From positions 1 to 64,000 of the forward strand of contig JAFVFY010000082.1 in the NCBI GenBank assembly GCA_017475265.1: a stretch of 64,000 nucleotides of DNA, written 5' to 3'. Origin of the DNA: Prevotella sp. Its GTDB lineage: Bacteria; Bacteroidota; Bacteroidia; Bacteroidales; Bacteroidaceae. Shown here one piece after another: positions 28,067-36,085 of the stretch. Numbering within the stretch: the stretch's first letter is position 1; each line of letters starts with the position of its first letter. The notes below the pieces were generated by a model, which worked only from the letters and a program-made list of their open reading frames with translations, was not told the origin of the DNA and searched no databases. The translations under genes were made by a program, and so were the position numbers.

Positions 28067-29692
28067 GAGGTAGTACGGGTTCTGCTCCAGCAGGGGGTTG
28101 GTGCTTATCTCCGTGGCGTTGACAGGGAGGTACCAGGCGTTGGGGTCGCTGAGTACGGAGCGGAGCCATGACTCGTTGGTGCCCTTGTTGAACTGGACAA
28201 CGCTGTTGACGAAGAGCTGGCGGAAGTCGCAGACACCGGCAGGGTCGGTGTAGCGGCCCATGCGCAGCATGTCGTACCATGCCTTGCCCTCGCCTGAAAG
28301 CTCCAGGAGACGCTCATGGAGGACGCCCTTCTGCATGAGGTCGGCGAGGCTGCTGTGGCTGTCCACCTCGCTGTCGCCGAGGTTCGTGCGGTGGCGTATC
28401 TGGTTGATGATATCAACGGCAGCCTGGTTGTCGGCCACGCTGGCACCGGCCTGGCGCATGACGAGGGCCTCGGCCTTCATCAGCATCACGTCGGCCACGC
28501 GGTAGATGATGTAGTTGCAGTCATAGTCCTGCACGCTCATGCGGCGGGTGTTATAGCTCGTGCCGCCATAGTATTTCCACACGTAGGCGTTGTTGGCATT
28601 CTCGATGGCAGCCTGGTCGGTAACGTAGGCACCGTACATCATGCGGCCATACAGCTCGTTGTCGGTAATCATGTAGTTGAACCGCTCCAAGAGGTTCTGC
28701 TGCTCTATGCGGAACTGCTCGAGCATCCCTAACGAGTATTGGTATCTATAGCCCGTCTGGTTGGGGTCGAAACTGGTGGTGAGGGTATTCGTCTGCGGCT
28801 GTCCGTTGGAGAGCTTGCTGTAGCTCCACTGCACCTCGTAGATGCTCTCGTTGCTGTTTCCGGGGTTGAACATCGCGAACCACGCGCTGTGGGTGGGCAT
28901 GGTGATGAAGCGCGGCGACGAGGGCGACGCGCTTTCGAGGATGGCGTTGGCGTAGGTGATAGCCTCGTCGAAGTCCTTGTTCCAGAGGCAGACGTCGGCC
29001 ATCAGGGCATAAATGGCCCATTTCGTGGCGCGGCCCTTTGTCTCCCACATCGTGTTGAACTTCTCTTTGGCGGCATCCATGTTGATAGCCTTCTTGAGGT
29101 CGGCCTTTATCTGTGCGATAATCTGGGCCTCGCCGCTCTTGGGTACGTTGAAAGTCAGCTCGTCGGTCTCGAAAGGTTCGGTGATGAGCGGCGCATCGCG
29201 CCAGTTGCGCACAATGTAGAAATAGGCCAGGGCGCGGAGCCAGTAGGCCTCGCAGTGGTGGCTGTTCATCTCCTCCTGGCTGTAGGTGTCGTCGGCATCG
29301 AGAGCCTTGCCGGCATTCTTCAGCACGAGGTTGGCACTGTTGATAATTTTGTACATCGGAGTCCACTTGCTGAGTGTCTTCTCCGTGGGCTTTATCTCGA
29401 AGCGCTGCAGGGTGTTGCTGCCACGGGCGGAGACGCAGCCGGCGCGCAGCTCGCCCCAGGGGATGAGGTGGGTCTCCACGGCATCGCGGAGGTAGTAGTA
29501 GCCGGCGAAGAGGGTGGCCTCGACATCCTGCTTAGAACCCCAGTATTCGTCAGTGGGCTGGACGTTCTCGGGGTAGATCTCGAGGTAGTCGGAACACCCA
29601 CCCCCAACCCCTCCCAAGGTGAGGGGGGCTAAGATAGAACAAACTTGAAGTAGCCGCGCCTGTATCTTTGTTCTTATTGATTTACTATTCAT
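28064..29692 (-). CDS. SusD/RagB family surface lipoprotein (proximal pair)
   Basis: A 542-residue SusD-like protein with YWGSKQDVEATLFAGYYYLR near residue 49 and the SusD TPR-like block (CEAYWLRALAYFYIVRNW) near residue 143. The C-terminal region LWNKDF...ADVMLMKAEALVMRQAG is typical. The signal peptide is unusual: its end is PLTLGGVGGGC followed by Ser-Asp-Tyr, so the residues before the lipidated Cys are all Gly and are encoded by the arm of element B3. Normal lipoboxes have Leu at -3. It functions as the capture lid for the SusC barrel encoded just upstream. Confidence 0.9.
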   Translation of the reverse strand: MNSKSIRTKIQARLLQVCSILAPLTLGGVGGGCSDYLEIYPENVQPTDEYWGSKQDVEATLFAGYYYLRDAVETHLIPWGELRAGCVSARGSNTLQRFEIKPTEKTLSKWTPMYKIINSANLVLKNAGKALDADDTYSQEEMNSHHCEAYWLRALAYFYIVRNWRDAPLITEPFETDELTFNVPKSGEAQIIAQIKADLKKAINMDAAKEKFNTMWETKGRATKWAIYALMADVCLWNKDFDEAITYANAILESASPSSPRFITMPTHSAWFAMFNPGNSNESIYEVQWSYSKLSNGQPQTNTLTTSFDPNQTGYRYQYSLGMLEQFRIEQQNLLERFNYMITDNELYGRMMYGAYVTDQAAIENANNAYVWKYYGGTSYNTRRMSVQDYDCNYIIYRVADVMLMKAEALVMRQAGASVADNQAAVDIINQIRHRTNLGDSEVDSHSSLADLMQKGVLHERLLELSGEGKAWYDMLRMGRYTDPAGVCDFRQLFVNSVVQFNKGTNESWLRSVLSDPNAWYLPVNATEISTNPLLEQNPYYL

Positions 29693-29769
29693 ATATCTTT
29701 TATTTTACTGTATTTCAAATTGCCATTCTAACTTTTCTCCCCTCCCCTCGGGAGGGGCCGGGGGTGGGT
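29597..29769. repeat. Inverted-arm element B3 spanning the SusC/SusD junction, start codon and signal peptide
   Basis: Arms at about 29597-29628 (in the SusD signal peptide) and 29738-29769 (touching the SusC stop at 29771). The core between them includes the ATG at 29692 and is homologous to the core of B2, including the coding segment for a K/N-S-K-S-x-R-T-K-I-Q signal start. Confidence 0.92.
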
Positions 29770-29770
29770 T

Positions 29771-32700
29771 TTAAAAGTTCACCGTTATTCCCATTGACAC
29801 TCTTCGCGAGCGCGGGGTCTGCGAGTTGTCGACGGCAAGGTCGGTGATCTTGCTGGGCATGGTGACCTCCGGGTCCTGGCCGGTGTATTTGGAGAAGGTG
29901 AAGAGGTCGTAGCCGGTGAGGAACATGCTGAGGCTGTTCACGGATAGCGACTTGCAGACGCCCTTCGGGAAGGAATAGTTCAGCGAAAGGGTCTTCAGGC
30001 GGACGAAGGAGCAGTCCTCCACGAAGCGGTCGCTGCCCATGTAGTTCAGACCGTAGTTGTAGAGGGCGCGGGGAATGTCGGTATCGACGTCGGCCTCGGT
30101 GCGCCAGCGGCGTAGCACGGCTGTGCTTTGGTTGTCGCGGTTGTACATGGCCTCGGCGTTCATGCGGGCCTGGTTGATGATTTTCTGTCCAAGGCGGTAG
30201 TGCAGGAACACGGTCATGCTCCACTGCTTGTATTTCAGCGTGAAGCCGCCACCGCCCGAGACCACGGGGTTGTAGTTACCGAGATAGACGATGTCGTTCT
30301 TGTCGATGCGGCCGTCGTGGTTGATGTCCTCATACTTCGCATCGCCGGGATAGCAACGGATATTGCTGTTGTACATGACGAGCGGGTTGCCCTGCAGGTC
30401 GGTCATCACGTTGCCATCGGCATCTTTGGCGTAGGTATCCTCAAGGTTGTGGAACACACCGAGGTAGCGGAAACCGAAGAACGACCCGACGCTGGTGCCG
30501 CTGAGAATCTTCGTGTTATACACACCGTTGGCCACCTGCGGATCCTCCGCCGACATGTTCTCCGGCAGTTCGATGATGGTGTTGATGTTGCGGTTGATGT
30601 TCCAGTTCACGCTGAGGTTCCAGTCCTTCGTCTTGATGACGTTGGCATCGATGCGGAACTCCCATCCCTCGTTGCGCATCTTACCGCTGTTCCAGTACTT
30701 GATCTGGGGCGAGGGATAGCCCATGTACTCCGGCACGACGACGTTTTTCTGGAGCAGGTCTTTGGTGTTCTTGCGGTACCAGTCAAAGGTGAGGTTGACG
30801 CGCCCGTCGAACAGGTTGATGTCCGTACCGAGGTTGATTTCCTTCGATGTCTCCCATTTCAGCTTGTTCAGCTGCATGGTGGCCGTGGTGATGGCGGCAC
30901 CGTCCATATAGTAGCCGATGGCGGAGTAGGTGCCCACGTAGGGCGACGTCCCCGAAGGGGCGTTACCGCTGGTACCGTAGCTGGCGCGCAGCTTCAACTC
31001 CGTGAGCCACTCGTCGCTCCAGTTCATAAACTTCTCGTCGGCCATCTGCCAGCTGACGCCCACGGAGGGGAACAGTCCCCAGCGGTTTTCCTTGCCGAGT
31101 GACGACTTACCCTCGTAGTTGATGGTTCCGTTGATGGTGTAGCGGTCGAGCAGCGTATAGACGACCGAGCCGATGCCCGAGAGCGTGGCCACCTCGCTGT
31201 CGCCAGAGCCTTGCGAGAGGAGCACGCCACCGCCGGAGGCGGGGTCGGCGATGGAGGCCGACGCCATGTTATAGCGCGTGGAGGAATTGTTCGAGGAGCG
31301 GCTCTGCTGCGTGCGCCACAGTGCCGTGACCACTAATTGGTGCTTCTGGTCCAGCCAGTCCTTTGTCACCATCAGCTTGTTCTCCGTCTGCAGGGAGAAG
31401 TTGTTGGAGTAGGCATCCATGGCCTGGTTGGCATAGCTGTTGTTGGTGGTGACACCCGTGGCCGACTGGGGCAGGAAAGCCTCCGTCTTCTGCGTGTTGT
31501 ACTTCATGGAGACGTAGCCCGTGTAGCGCAGCCAGGACGTGGCGTAGTAGTTGGCGCGGACGGTCATCTTCTGCTCCTTGGTCTTCAGGTTGCGGTAGCT
31601 GTCCTCCACCATGATGATGGGGTGGAAGTTCCTTGAGCCGTTGAAAGCACCTTGGAACTCCTCTGCGTTCTGGCGGGTGAAGTAGATGCCCGTCATCTCG
31701 CCCGTGGCGTCGTCGATGTAGTACGGACTCTTGTTCGGCATCTTGCGCATGGCCTCTGCACGCGAGTTCTCCGTCCAGGGAGCGTCCTTCTTCGTGTCGC
31801 TGTAGGTGTACTCGGCGTTCACGCGCAACTTCTCGCTGAACTTATAGCCGATGTCGAGGCTGGTGGTCAGACGCTGTAGGCCGGTGCCCCTCGTCGTACC
31901 GCCCTCGTTAAGATAGGAGAGGGAGTAGCGGTAGGTGGCACGCTCGCCGCCGCCCGACATGGAGAACGAGTTGTCGGTGGTGAAGGCGTTCTTCGTGAGG
32001 TAGGAGAGCCAGTCCACGTCCTGGTTGTACTCGTCGAAGTACCGCCAGTCCTGCTGATAGCCTATCTCGTACTTGTCGAAGAGATACTCTAAGTAGCTGT
32101 TGCCGTCGAGTCCCTGTGCATTGGCGGTGTTCCAGATGGCGTCCTGCATATAGGCCACGTACTCGTTGCCGCTGAGCATGGGCATGGACTTCGGCTCGAA
32201 CTTCATCGAGTTCTTCGTGGAGAAGGTGAAGTTGGTCTTTCCCATCGCGCCCTTCTTCGTGGTAATGAGGAGCACGCCGTTGGCGCCCGCCGTACCATAG
32301 ACTGCCGTCGAGGCGGCATCCTTGAGCACTTCGATGCTCTCGATGTCGTTGGGGTTCAGCGAGAGCATCTGCGCGAAGTCCTCCTGCGAGGCGGTGTTGA
32401 AGTCGAAGCTGTCGTCGATGCTGGTGTTATAGGGCACGCCGTTGATAACGATGAGCGGGTCGGCGCTGGAGTTCAGCGTGGCCGTACCACGGATGCGGAT
32501 GGTGCTCTTTGCGCCCGGGTCGCCGGCGGCGAGGATATCGACGCCGCCGAGCTGTCCCTGCAGGGCCTCCTCAATCGAGGTGACGGGCGAGGCGGCCATA
32601 ATCTCCGTCATGTCGATCTTCTGCGTGGCGAACGACTGCTGGCGAGCAGTCACACCCATGTCGTTGCGGCTGCCGCCCTTCTTACCCGATACCTGTACCT

Positions 32701-33097
32701 CACGGATCTGGTGGGCGTTGCTCTCCATGGTGACGTTGAGCGTCTTCTGCCCCGTGTACTTAAAGCTCTGCTGCTTCATGCCGACGTAAGAGAACACGAT
32801 GGTCAGGTTCTTCTCCTCGGGCACTTTCAGCGTGTAGTTACCGTTGAAGTCGGTGACGGTACCGCTGACGATACGGTTCTGGCTGTTCTGGAACGTCACA
32901 TTAGCCCCGATGATGGGTTCCTTCGCGCCGCCAAGCAGCTCCGTGACATTACCCGTCACGGTCTGGGCGTCCACGCCAAGGGCGACAAATAGAAAAGGAA
33001 GGAGCAACCCACCCCCAGCCCCTCCCGAAGGGAGGGGAGTCAAAATACTTTTGGCCCTACAGGAGATAGACCTTATTATCTTTATAATAGTATTCAT
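29771..33097 (-). CDS. SusC/RagA family TonB-dependent outer-membrane receptor (proximal pair)
   Basis: About 1108 residues from the ATG at 33097. The signal region is long: its n-region contains LTPLPSGGAGGG, encoded by the arm of element B4, then the core LLLPFLFVALGVDA. A CarboxypepD-regulatory-like domain (VTGNVTELLGGAKEPIIGANV) precedes the plug (ADPLIVINGVPYNT, DIESIEVLKDAASTAVYGTA), followed by a beta-barrel ending RRVSMGITVNF. It forms the outer-membrane channel with the SusD lipoprotein encoded next. TonB-driven import of an unidentified oligomer is expected. Four codons upstream at 33118 is an alternative ATG in the ORF but is less likely. Confidence 0.93.
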   Translation of the reverse strand: MNTIIKIIRSISCRAKSILTPLPSGGAGGGLLLPFLFVALGVDAQTVTGNVTELLGGAKEPIIGANVTFQNSQNRIVSGTVTDFNGNYTLKVPEEKNLTIVFSYVGMKQQSFKYTGQKTLNVTMESNAHQIREVQVSGKKGGSRNDMGVTARQQSFATQKIDMTEIMAASPVTSIEEALQGQLGGVDILAAGDPGAKSTIRIRGTATLNSSADPLIVINGVPYNTSIDDSFDFNTASQEDFAQMLSLNPNDIESIEVLKDAASTAVYGTAGANGVLLITTKKGAMGKTNFTFSTKNSMKFEPKSMPMLSGNEYVAYMQDAIWNTANAQGLDGNSYLEYLFDKYEIGYQQDWRYFDEYNQDVDWLSYLTKNAFTTDNSFSMSGGGERATYRYSLSYLNEGGTTRGTGLQRLTTSLDIGYKFSEKLRVNAEYTYSDTKKDAPWTENSRAEAMRKMPNKSPYYIDDATGEMTGIYFTRQNAEEFQGAFNGSRNFHPIIMVEDSYRNLKTKEQKMTVRANYYATSWLRYTGYVSMKYNTQKTEAFLPQSATGVTTNNSYANQAMDAYSNNFSLQTENKLMVTKDWLDQKHQLVVTALWRTQQSRSSNNSSTRYNMASASIADPASGGGVLLSQGSGDSEVATLSGIGSVVYTLLDRYTINGTINYEGKSSLGKENRWGLFPSVGVSWQMADEKFMNWSDEWLTELKLRASYGTSGNAPSGTSPYVGTYSAIGYYMDGAAITTATMQLNKLKWETSKEINLGTDINLFDGRVNLTFDWYRKNTKDLLQKNVVVPEYMGYPSPQIKYWNSGKMRNEGWEFRIDANVIKTKDWNLSVNWNINRNINTIIELPENMSAEDPQVANGVYNTKILSGTSVGSFFGFRYLGVFHNLEDTYAKDADGNVMTDLQGNPLVMYNSNIRCYPGDAKYEDINHDGRIDKNDIVYLGNYNPVVSGGGGFTLKYKQWSMTVFLHYRLGQKIINQARMNAEAMYNRDNQSTAVLRRWRTEADVDTDIPRALYNYGLNYMGSDRFVEDCSFVRLKTLSLNYSFPKGVCKSLSVNSLSMFLTGYDLFTFSKYTGQDPEVTMPSKITDLAVDNSQTPRSRRVSMGITVNF

Positions 33098-33186
33098 GAT
33101 ATAATAATTATATTGCATTTATATTGCATTTAGTAAGGATATTACATCTTTCACTCCCCTCCCCTCGGGAGGGGCTGGGGGTGGGT
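33008..33186. repeat. Inverted-arm element B4 at the FAS1/SusC junction and in the SusC signal peptide
   Basis: Arms at about 33008-33038 (inside the SusC signal peptide) and 33154-33186 (12 nt from the stop of the FAS1 gene). Arms match the B unit in inverse orientation. The core is shorter in similarity to B2/B3 than those two are to each other. Confidence 0.9.
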
Positions 33187-33197
33187 TCTTGGGTGGG

Positions 33198-35675
33198 TTA
33201 CAGTGCTTCGTCCAGGAAATAGACCACGCCGTCGCTGAAGATGAGGGGCAGGAAGTTGTAGGTCGATGACATGCGTATCTGCTGGCTCTTCTGCTGCGTC
33301 TGCAGGTCGGTGGTCTGGACGGAGAGGGCGGAGCCATCGTCATAGACGTTGAGGACGTAGCTCTTCGCCACGACGGGCACGTCGCCGCTGTCGTCCATCA
33401 CTTGTAGCGTTTCCAGTCCGCCGAACTCCAGGTTGTCGGTGGTCTCGCCCCAGCCTAAGTAGGGATAGTTGGTGATGACGGCTGTTGAGAGGGGAACGAA
33501 GTAGCGCACGAGGTACTGCTGCAGGGCCGTCTTGTCCGTGGCCTGAATCTTCGTGAAGAAGTCCTCGTCGGTGGCCTGCGAGCCTTCGCCGGCTACGACG
33601 CCGGGAATGCGACCCTCGGCGATGGCGCGGGCCAGGGCCTGCGTGGTGGGCACGAACTGTAGGCAGCTCTCCGTCATGAACGACACCTTGCCGGCGGAGA
33701 GGAAGCCTCCGGCCTGGAGCAGCGAATACCAGCCGTAAAACTCGGTGGTGTTGTCGCGGTTCTGGTCGCCGATGAGGGGATAGAAGGCTTCATTGTCCTC
33801 GTAGCTGCCACGGAAGAGCAGGCTGTCATAGGCGTAGGCATGGCCGTTGGTCCAGCCGTTGATGTCGCCACGATAGGCTAACGGCTCGAAAGCAGCCCAG
33901 ATGTCGTCCTCCGTAGCTAGGTTGGCCTGGTAGCGCAGGGTCTTCAGATACTGTATGCTGTTGGTGATCTTCCCGTCCTTCACGTACCAATAGACCTTCA
34001 TCGGCGAGGTCTGCATGGTGGCATAGACGGCGGGGCGCGAGCCACTGGTCGGTAGCACGGTGTTGCCGTCGGTGGCCATCACGGCGTGGGCGTTGACGTA
34101 GCTCGTCACCACGGCGCTCGACAGGGCGGTAGGCTCCTCCATGCCCACGGGCTGTGTCATGATGGTGGCCGGCGAGCCTTTCTGCACAGTGATCTGCGCC
34201 TCGCTGTTGGCCAGTTGGTCGTTGCTGGGATAGAGCATGATATACTGGATGGCATCGGCAGAGAACGTCTTGTCTAAGCCGGAGCCGTTGGCGGCGGTAG
34301 CGGAGAGCATGGTGCCGAAGGTGCTGTACCGCTTGTATTGGTAGGCGGGGCCGGTGACGCTGTTGAACTGCGACGGAGGTGTAAGCACCGAGCAGCCGTA
34401 GAGCACGCCGTTGGAGCAGATGATGCGGTCGGCCTGGGGCACCTCGCCGGTGTTGAACTTGATGACGTTGTTGTCCGTATCGACAATCTTCCCGGCCTCA
34501 ATCTCGTCGGGGAAGATCATCGACTGGTCCTTCTGTGCCGACCGCTCCTCGAAGATGCTGTGCAGCAGCAGCGTAGTCATCTGCGACGTAGGCACGTCGT
34601 CGATGCTCTTGTAGCCGCCCAAGGCCCAATAGTCGTCGAAGAAGTTCTGCATGGCCTGGTCAGTGGGGGCGAAGATGCTGTAGGCGCGGTGGCTGTTGGC
34701 CGAGAACTGCTTATAGTCGTCCACGGGCCACTCCGTAGCGATGCGCGGCAGGTCGCCGAAACTGATGGTGTGGAGGCCCACGGCGCGCTGCTCGTCGGTA
34801 GTGGCGAAGTCGTTGGTCAGCTCGGTCGACTTCTCGTAGCTCTTGTACTGGTTGTAGAAGGAGAGGAACTTGGTGAACTTCCCGGCATTGCGCAGCTCAG
34901 TGTAGATGGTCTCCAAAGGCCGCAGCACGCGGTCCACCTTATAGACGTAGCCGTTCTTGGCAATATTCTCGCGGCTGTCCACGTCGATGACGTTGGCGTT
35001 GGCCACCTGGAACGCGCCGTCGCCCGTCCAACCCGTTTCGGGGAAAAAGTAGCTGTAGTTGTCCTTCGCGTCGATGCCCTTCGTGCGGAACATCATGTGG
35101 GAGAACACGGGGAGGAAGCGGTCGGGGTGATAGACGAACACATCCTGGTAGGTGGAATCAACGGTGCCGTCGTCGAGCGTGGTAGTGACGAGGCTCTTCG
35201 CCTTCTCCACGGCATCCTGCGAACGGGTGCGGAACTTATAGTAGAGCCCGGCCTTCACCAGCTTCTGCTCGTCGGTGGCGCCGTCGCCCTCCGTGGGGCG
35301 GAAGTTGATGAGCTTCTCCTTGTCGTAGCTATAATATAATATGTGGAAGCCGATGAGCTTCTTCACCTCGTCTGCACTGAGCGAGCCGATGTCCTGCGTC
35401 TGATGGTTTTGCTGCAGGTATGCCGTCATCGCCTCGTCGTCGGGCGCCATGACGGTGAGGATGGCCTTGCCGTTGAGGATGGGCTTGTAGCCCGCCATGT
35501 CGGCTCCCTTGAGGAACTGCATGTATTTGCCGTCGGCCTCGAGCTTCTCGTATATCGAGCCGGCGATGTAGTCGGGCTCCTCGAAGTACTCGTCCATGTC
35601 GGAGCACGCCGATAACATCAACACCGAAAGCAGCAGACTACCTGCAACCCTCGTCGTGATTCTTGGTCTCTTCAT
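33198..35675 (-). CDS. Multi-FAS1 (fasciclin) surface lipoprotein A, first gene of the operon
   Basis: An 825-residue lipoprotein with a normal signal and lipobox (VLMLSAC, then Ser-Asp-Met). At least three FAS1-like repeats can be seen: about 40-200 (YMQFLKGADMAGY, LTVMAPDDEAMTAYL), about 250-430 (FTKFLSFYNQYKSYEK, YSIFAPTDQAMQNFF) and about 440-640 (YIMLYPSNDQLANSEA). The C-terminal region ends with YNFLPLIFSDGVVYFLDEAL, a typical FAS1 closing strand. FAS1 domains mediate adhesion and ligand binding. Being first in the operon, it is the only one of the seven with a signal peptide not formed by repeat DNA, apart from the distal SusC. The promoter element is at 35711-35718. Confidence 0.85.
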   Translation of the reverse strand: MKRPRITTRVAGSLLLSVLMLSACSDMDEYFEEPDYIAGSIYEKLEADGKYMQFLKGADMAGYKPILNGKAILTVMAPDDEAMTAYLQQNHQTQDIGSLSADEVKKLIGFHILYYSYDKEKLINFRPTEGDGATDEQKLVKAGLYYKFRTRSQDAVEKAKSLVTTTLDDGTVDSTYQDVFVYHPDRFLPVFSHMMFRTKGIDAKDNYSYFFPETGWTGDGAFQVANANVIDVDSRENIAKNGYVYKVDRVLRPLETIYTELRNAGKFTKFLSFYNQYKSYEKSTELTNDFATTDEQRAVGLHTISFGDLPRIATEWPVDDYKQFSANSHRAYSIFAPTDQAMQNFFDDYWALGGYKSIDDVPTSQMTTLLLHSIFEERSAQKDQSMIFPDEIEAGKIVDTDNNVIKFNTGEVPQADRIICSNGVLYGCSVLTPPSQFNSVTGPAYQYKRYSTFGTMLSATAANGSGLDKTFSADAIQYIMLYPSNDQLANSEAQITVQKGSPATIMTQPVGMEEPTALSSAVVTSYVNAHAVMATDGNTVLPTSGSRPAVYATMQTSPMKVYWYVKDGKITNSIQYLKTLRYQANLATEDDIWAAFEPLAYRGDINGWTNGHAYAYDSLLFRGSYEDNEAFYPLIGDQNRDNTTEFYGWYSLLQAGGFLSAGKVSFMTESCLQFVPTTQALARAIAEGRIPGVVAGEGSQATDEDFFTKIQATDKTALQQYLVRYFVPLSTAVITNYPYLGWGETTDNLEFGGLETLQVMDDSGDVPVVAKSYVLNVYDDGSALSVQTTDLQTQQKSQQIRMSSTYNFLPLIFSDGVVYFLDEAL

Positions 35676-35710
35676 ATCTGATTTAATGTGTTAGTAGCAA
35701 CAATTATTTG

Positions 35711-35718
35711 CAAAATTA
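35711..35718 (-). promoter_or_regulatory. -7 element TAATTTTG for the SusCD/FAS1 operon
   Basis: TAATTTTG on the minus strand, 35 nt upstream of the ATG at 35675. The rest of 35676-35891 holds AT-rich sequence and the hairpin at 35798-35853. Confidence 0.6.
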
Positions 35719-35797
35719 CTATTTATTTTTCTTTTCGCCGACAAACGCCCACATTATTTATTATTTATTAACAAGCGATGGTATGGATTACAAATAT

Positions 35798-35853
35798 AGG
35801 AATAGCTGCGCATGATAATCACCTTCATGGCTTTCTCATGCGCAGCCATTCCT
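35798..35853 (-). terminator. Long hairpin, probable terminator of the giant-protein unit
   Basis: An 18-bp stem with one mismatch (AGGAATaGCTGCGCATGA / TCATGCGCAGCcATTCCT) and a 20-nt loop lies 38 nt past the stop of the 62-residue peptide gene. The T-tract after it is weak, so this may instead act as an RNA-stabilising hairpin. Confidence 0.6.
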
Positions 35854-35891
35854 AAATTCCTTATATTCCCCAGATCAAAAACGCTCGGGCT

Positions 35892-36080
35892 CTATTCTTC
35901 CCACAGGTCAAACCTTTGGGAGCGTGCTGGGGAAGAATTTCCACCAGAGGGATCGTCGTCCCACAAACCTCTCGACAGGGCTTCGTCGGTATGACCACTT
36001 TCAGAGGCAGGCAACATGAAGCAGTCCTCCATGACGTCGTTAATCATTTCAATGATGGGTGTAGTGTATTTCCTTTTCAT
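35892..36080 (-). CDS. 62-residue small protein, last gene of the giant-protein unit
   Basis: Starts at ATG 36080 (MKRKYTTPIIEMIND), five nt after the stop of the upstream gene; an ORF extension to 36128 overlaps that gene and is rejected. The body holds DVMEDCFMLPASES and an acidic end with LWDD and DLWEE. Small proteins of this pattern (basic MKKKY.xP start, a hydrophobic -Asp-Cys- turn, acidic tail) are common in Prevotella and are of unknown role. It is present only in the downstream of the two giant-protein modules. Confidence 0.65.
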   Translation of the reverse strand: MKRKYTTPIIEMINDVMEDCFMLPASESGHTDEALSRGLWDDDPSGGNSSPARSQRFDLWEE

Positions 36081-36085
36081 AGCTC

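Noticed and set aside
34338..35339. 333-codon plus-strand ORF opposite the first FAS1 gene
   Set aside because: Same reason: biased composition, no start context, opposite a well-supported lipoprotein gene.
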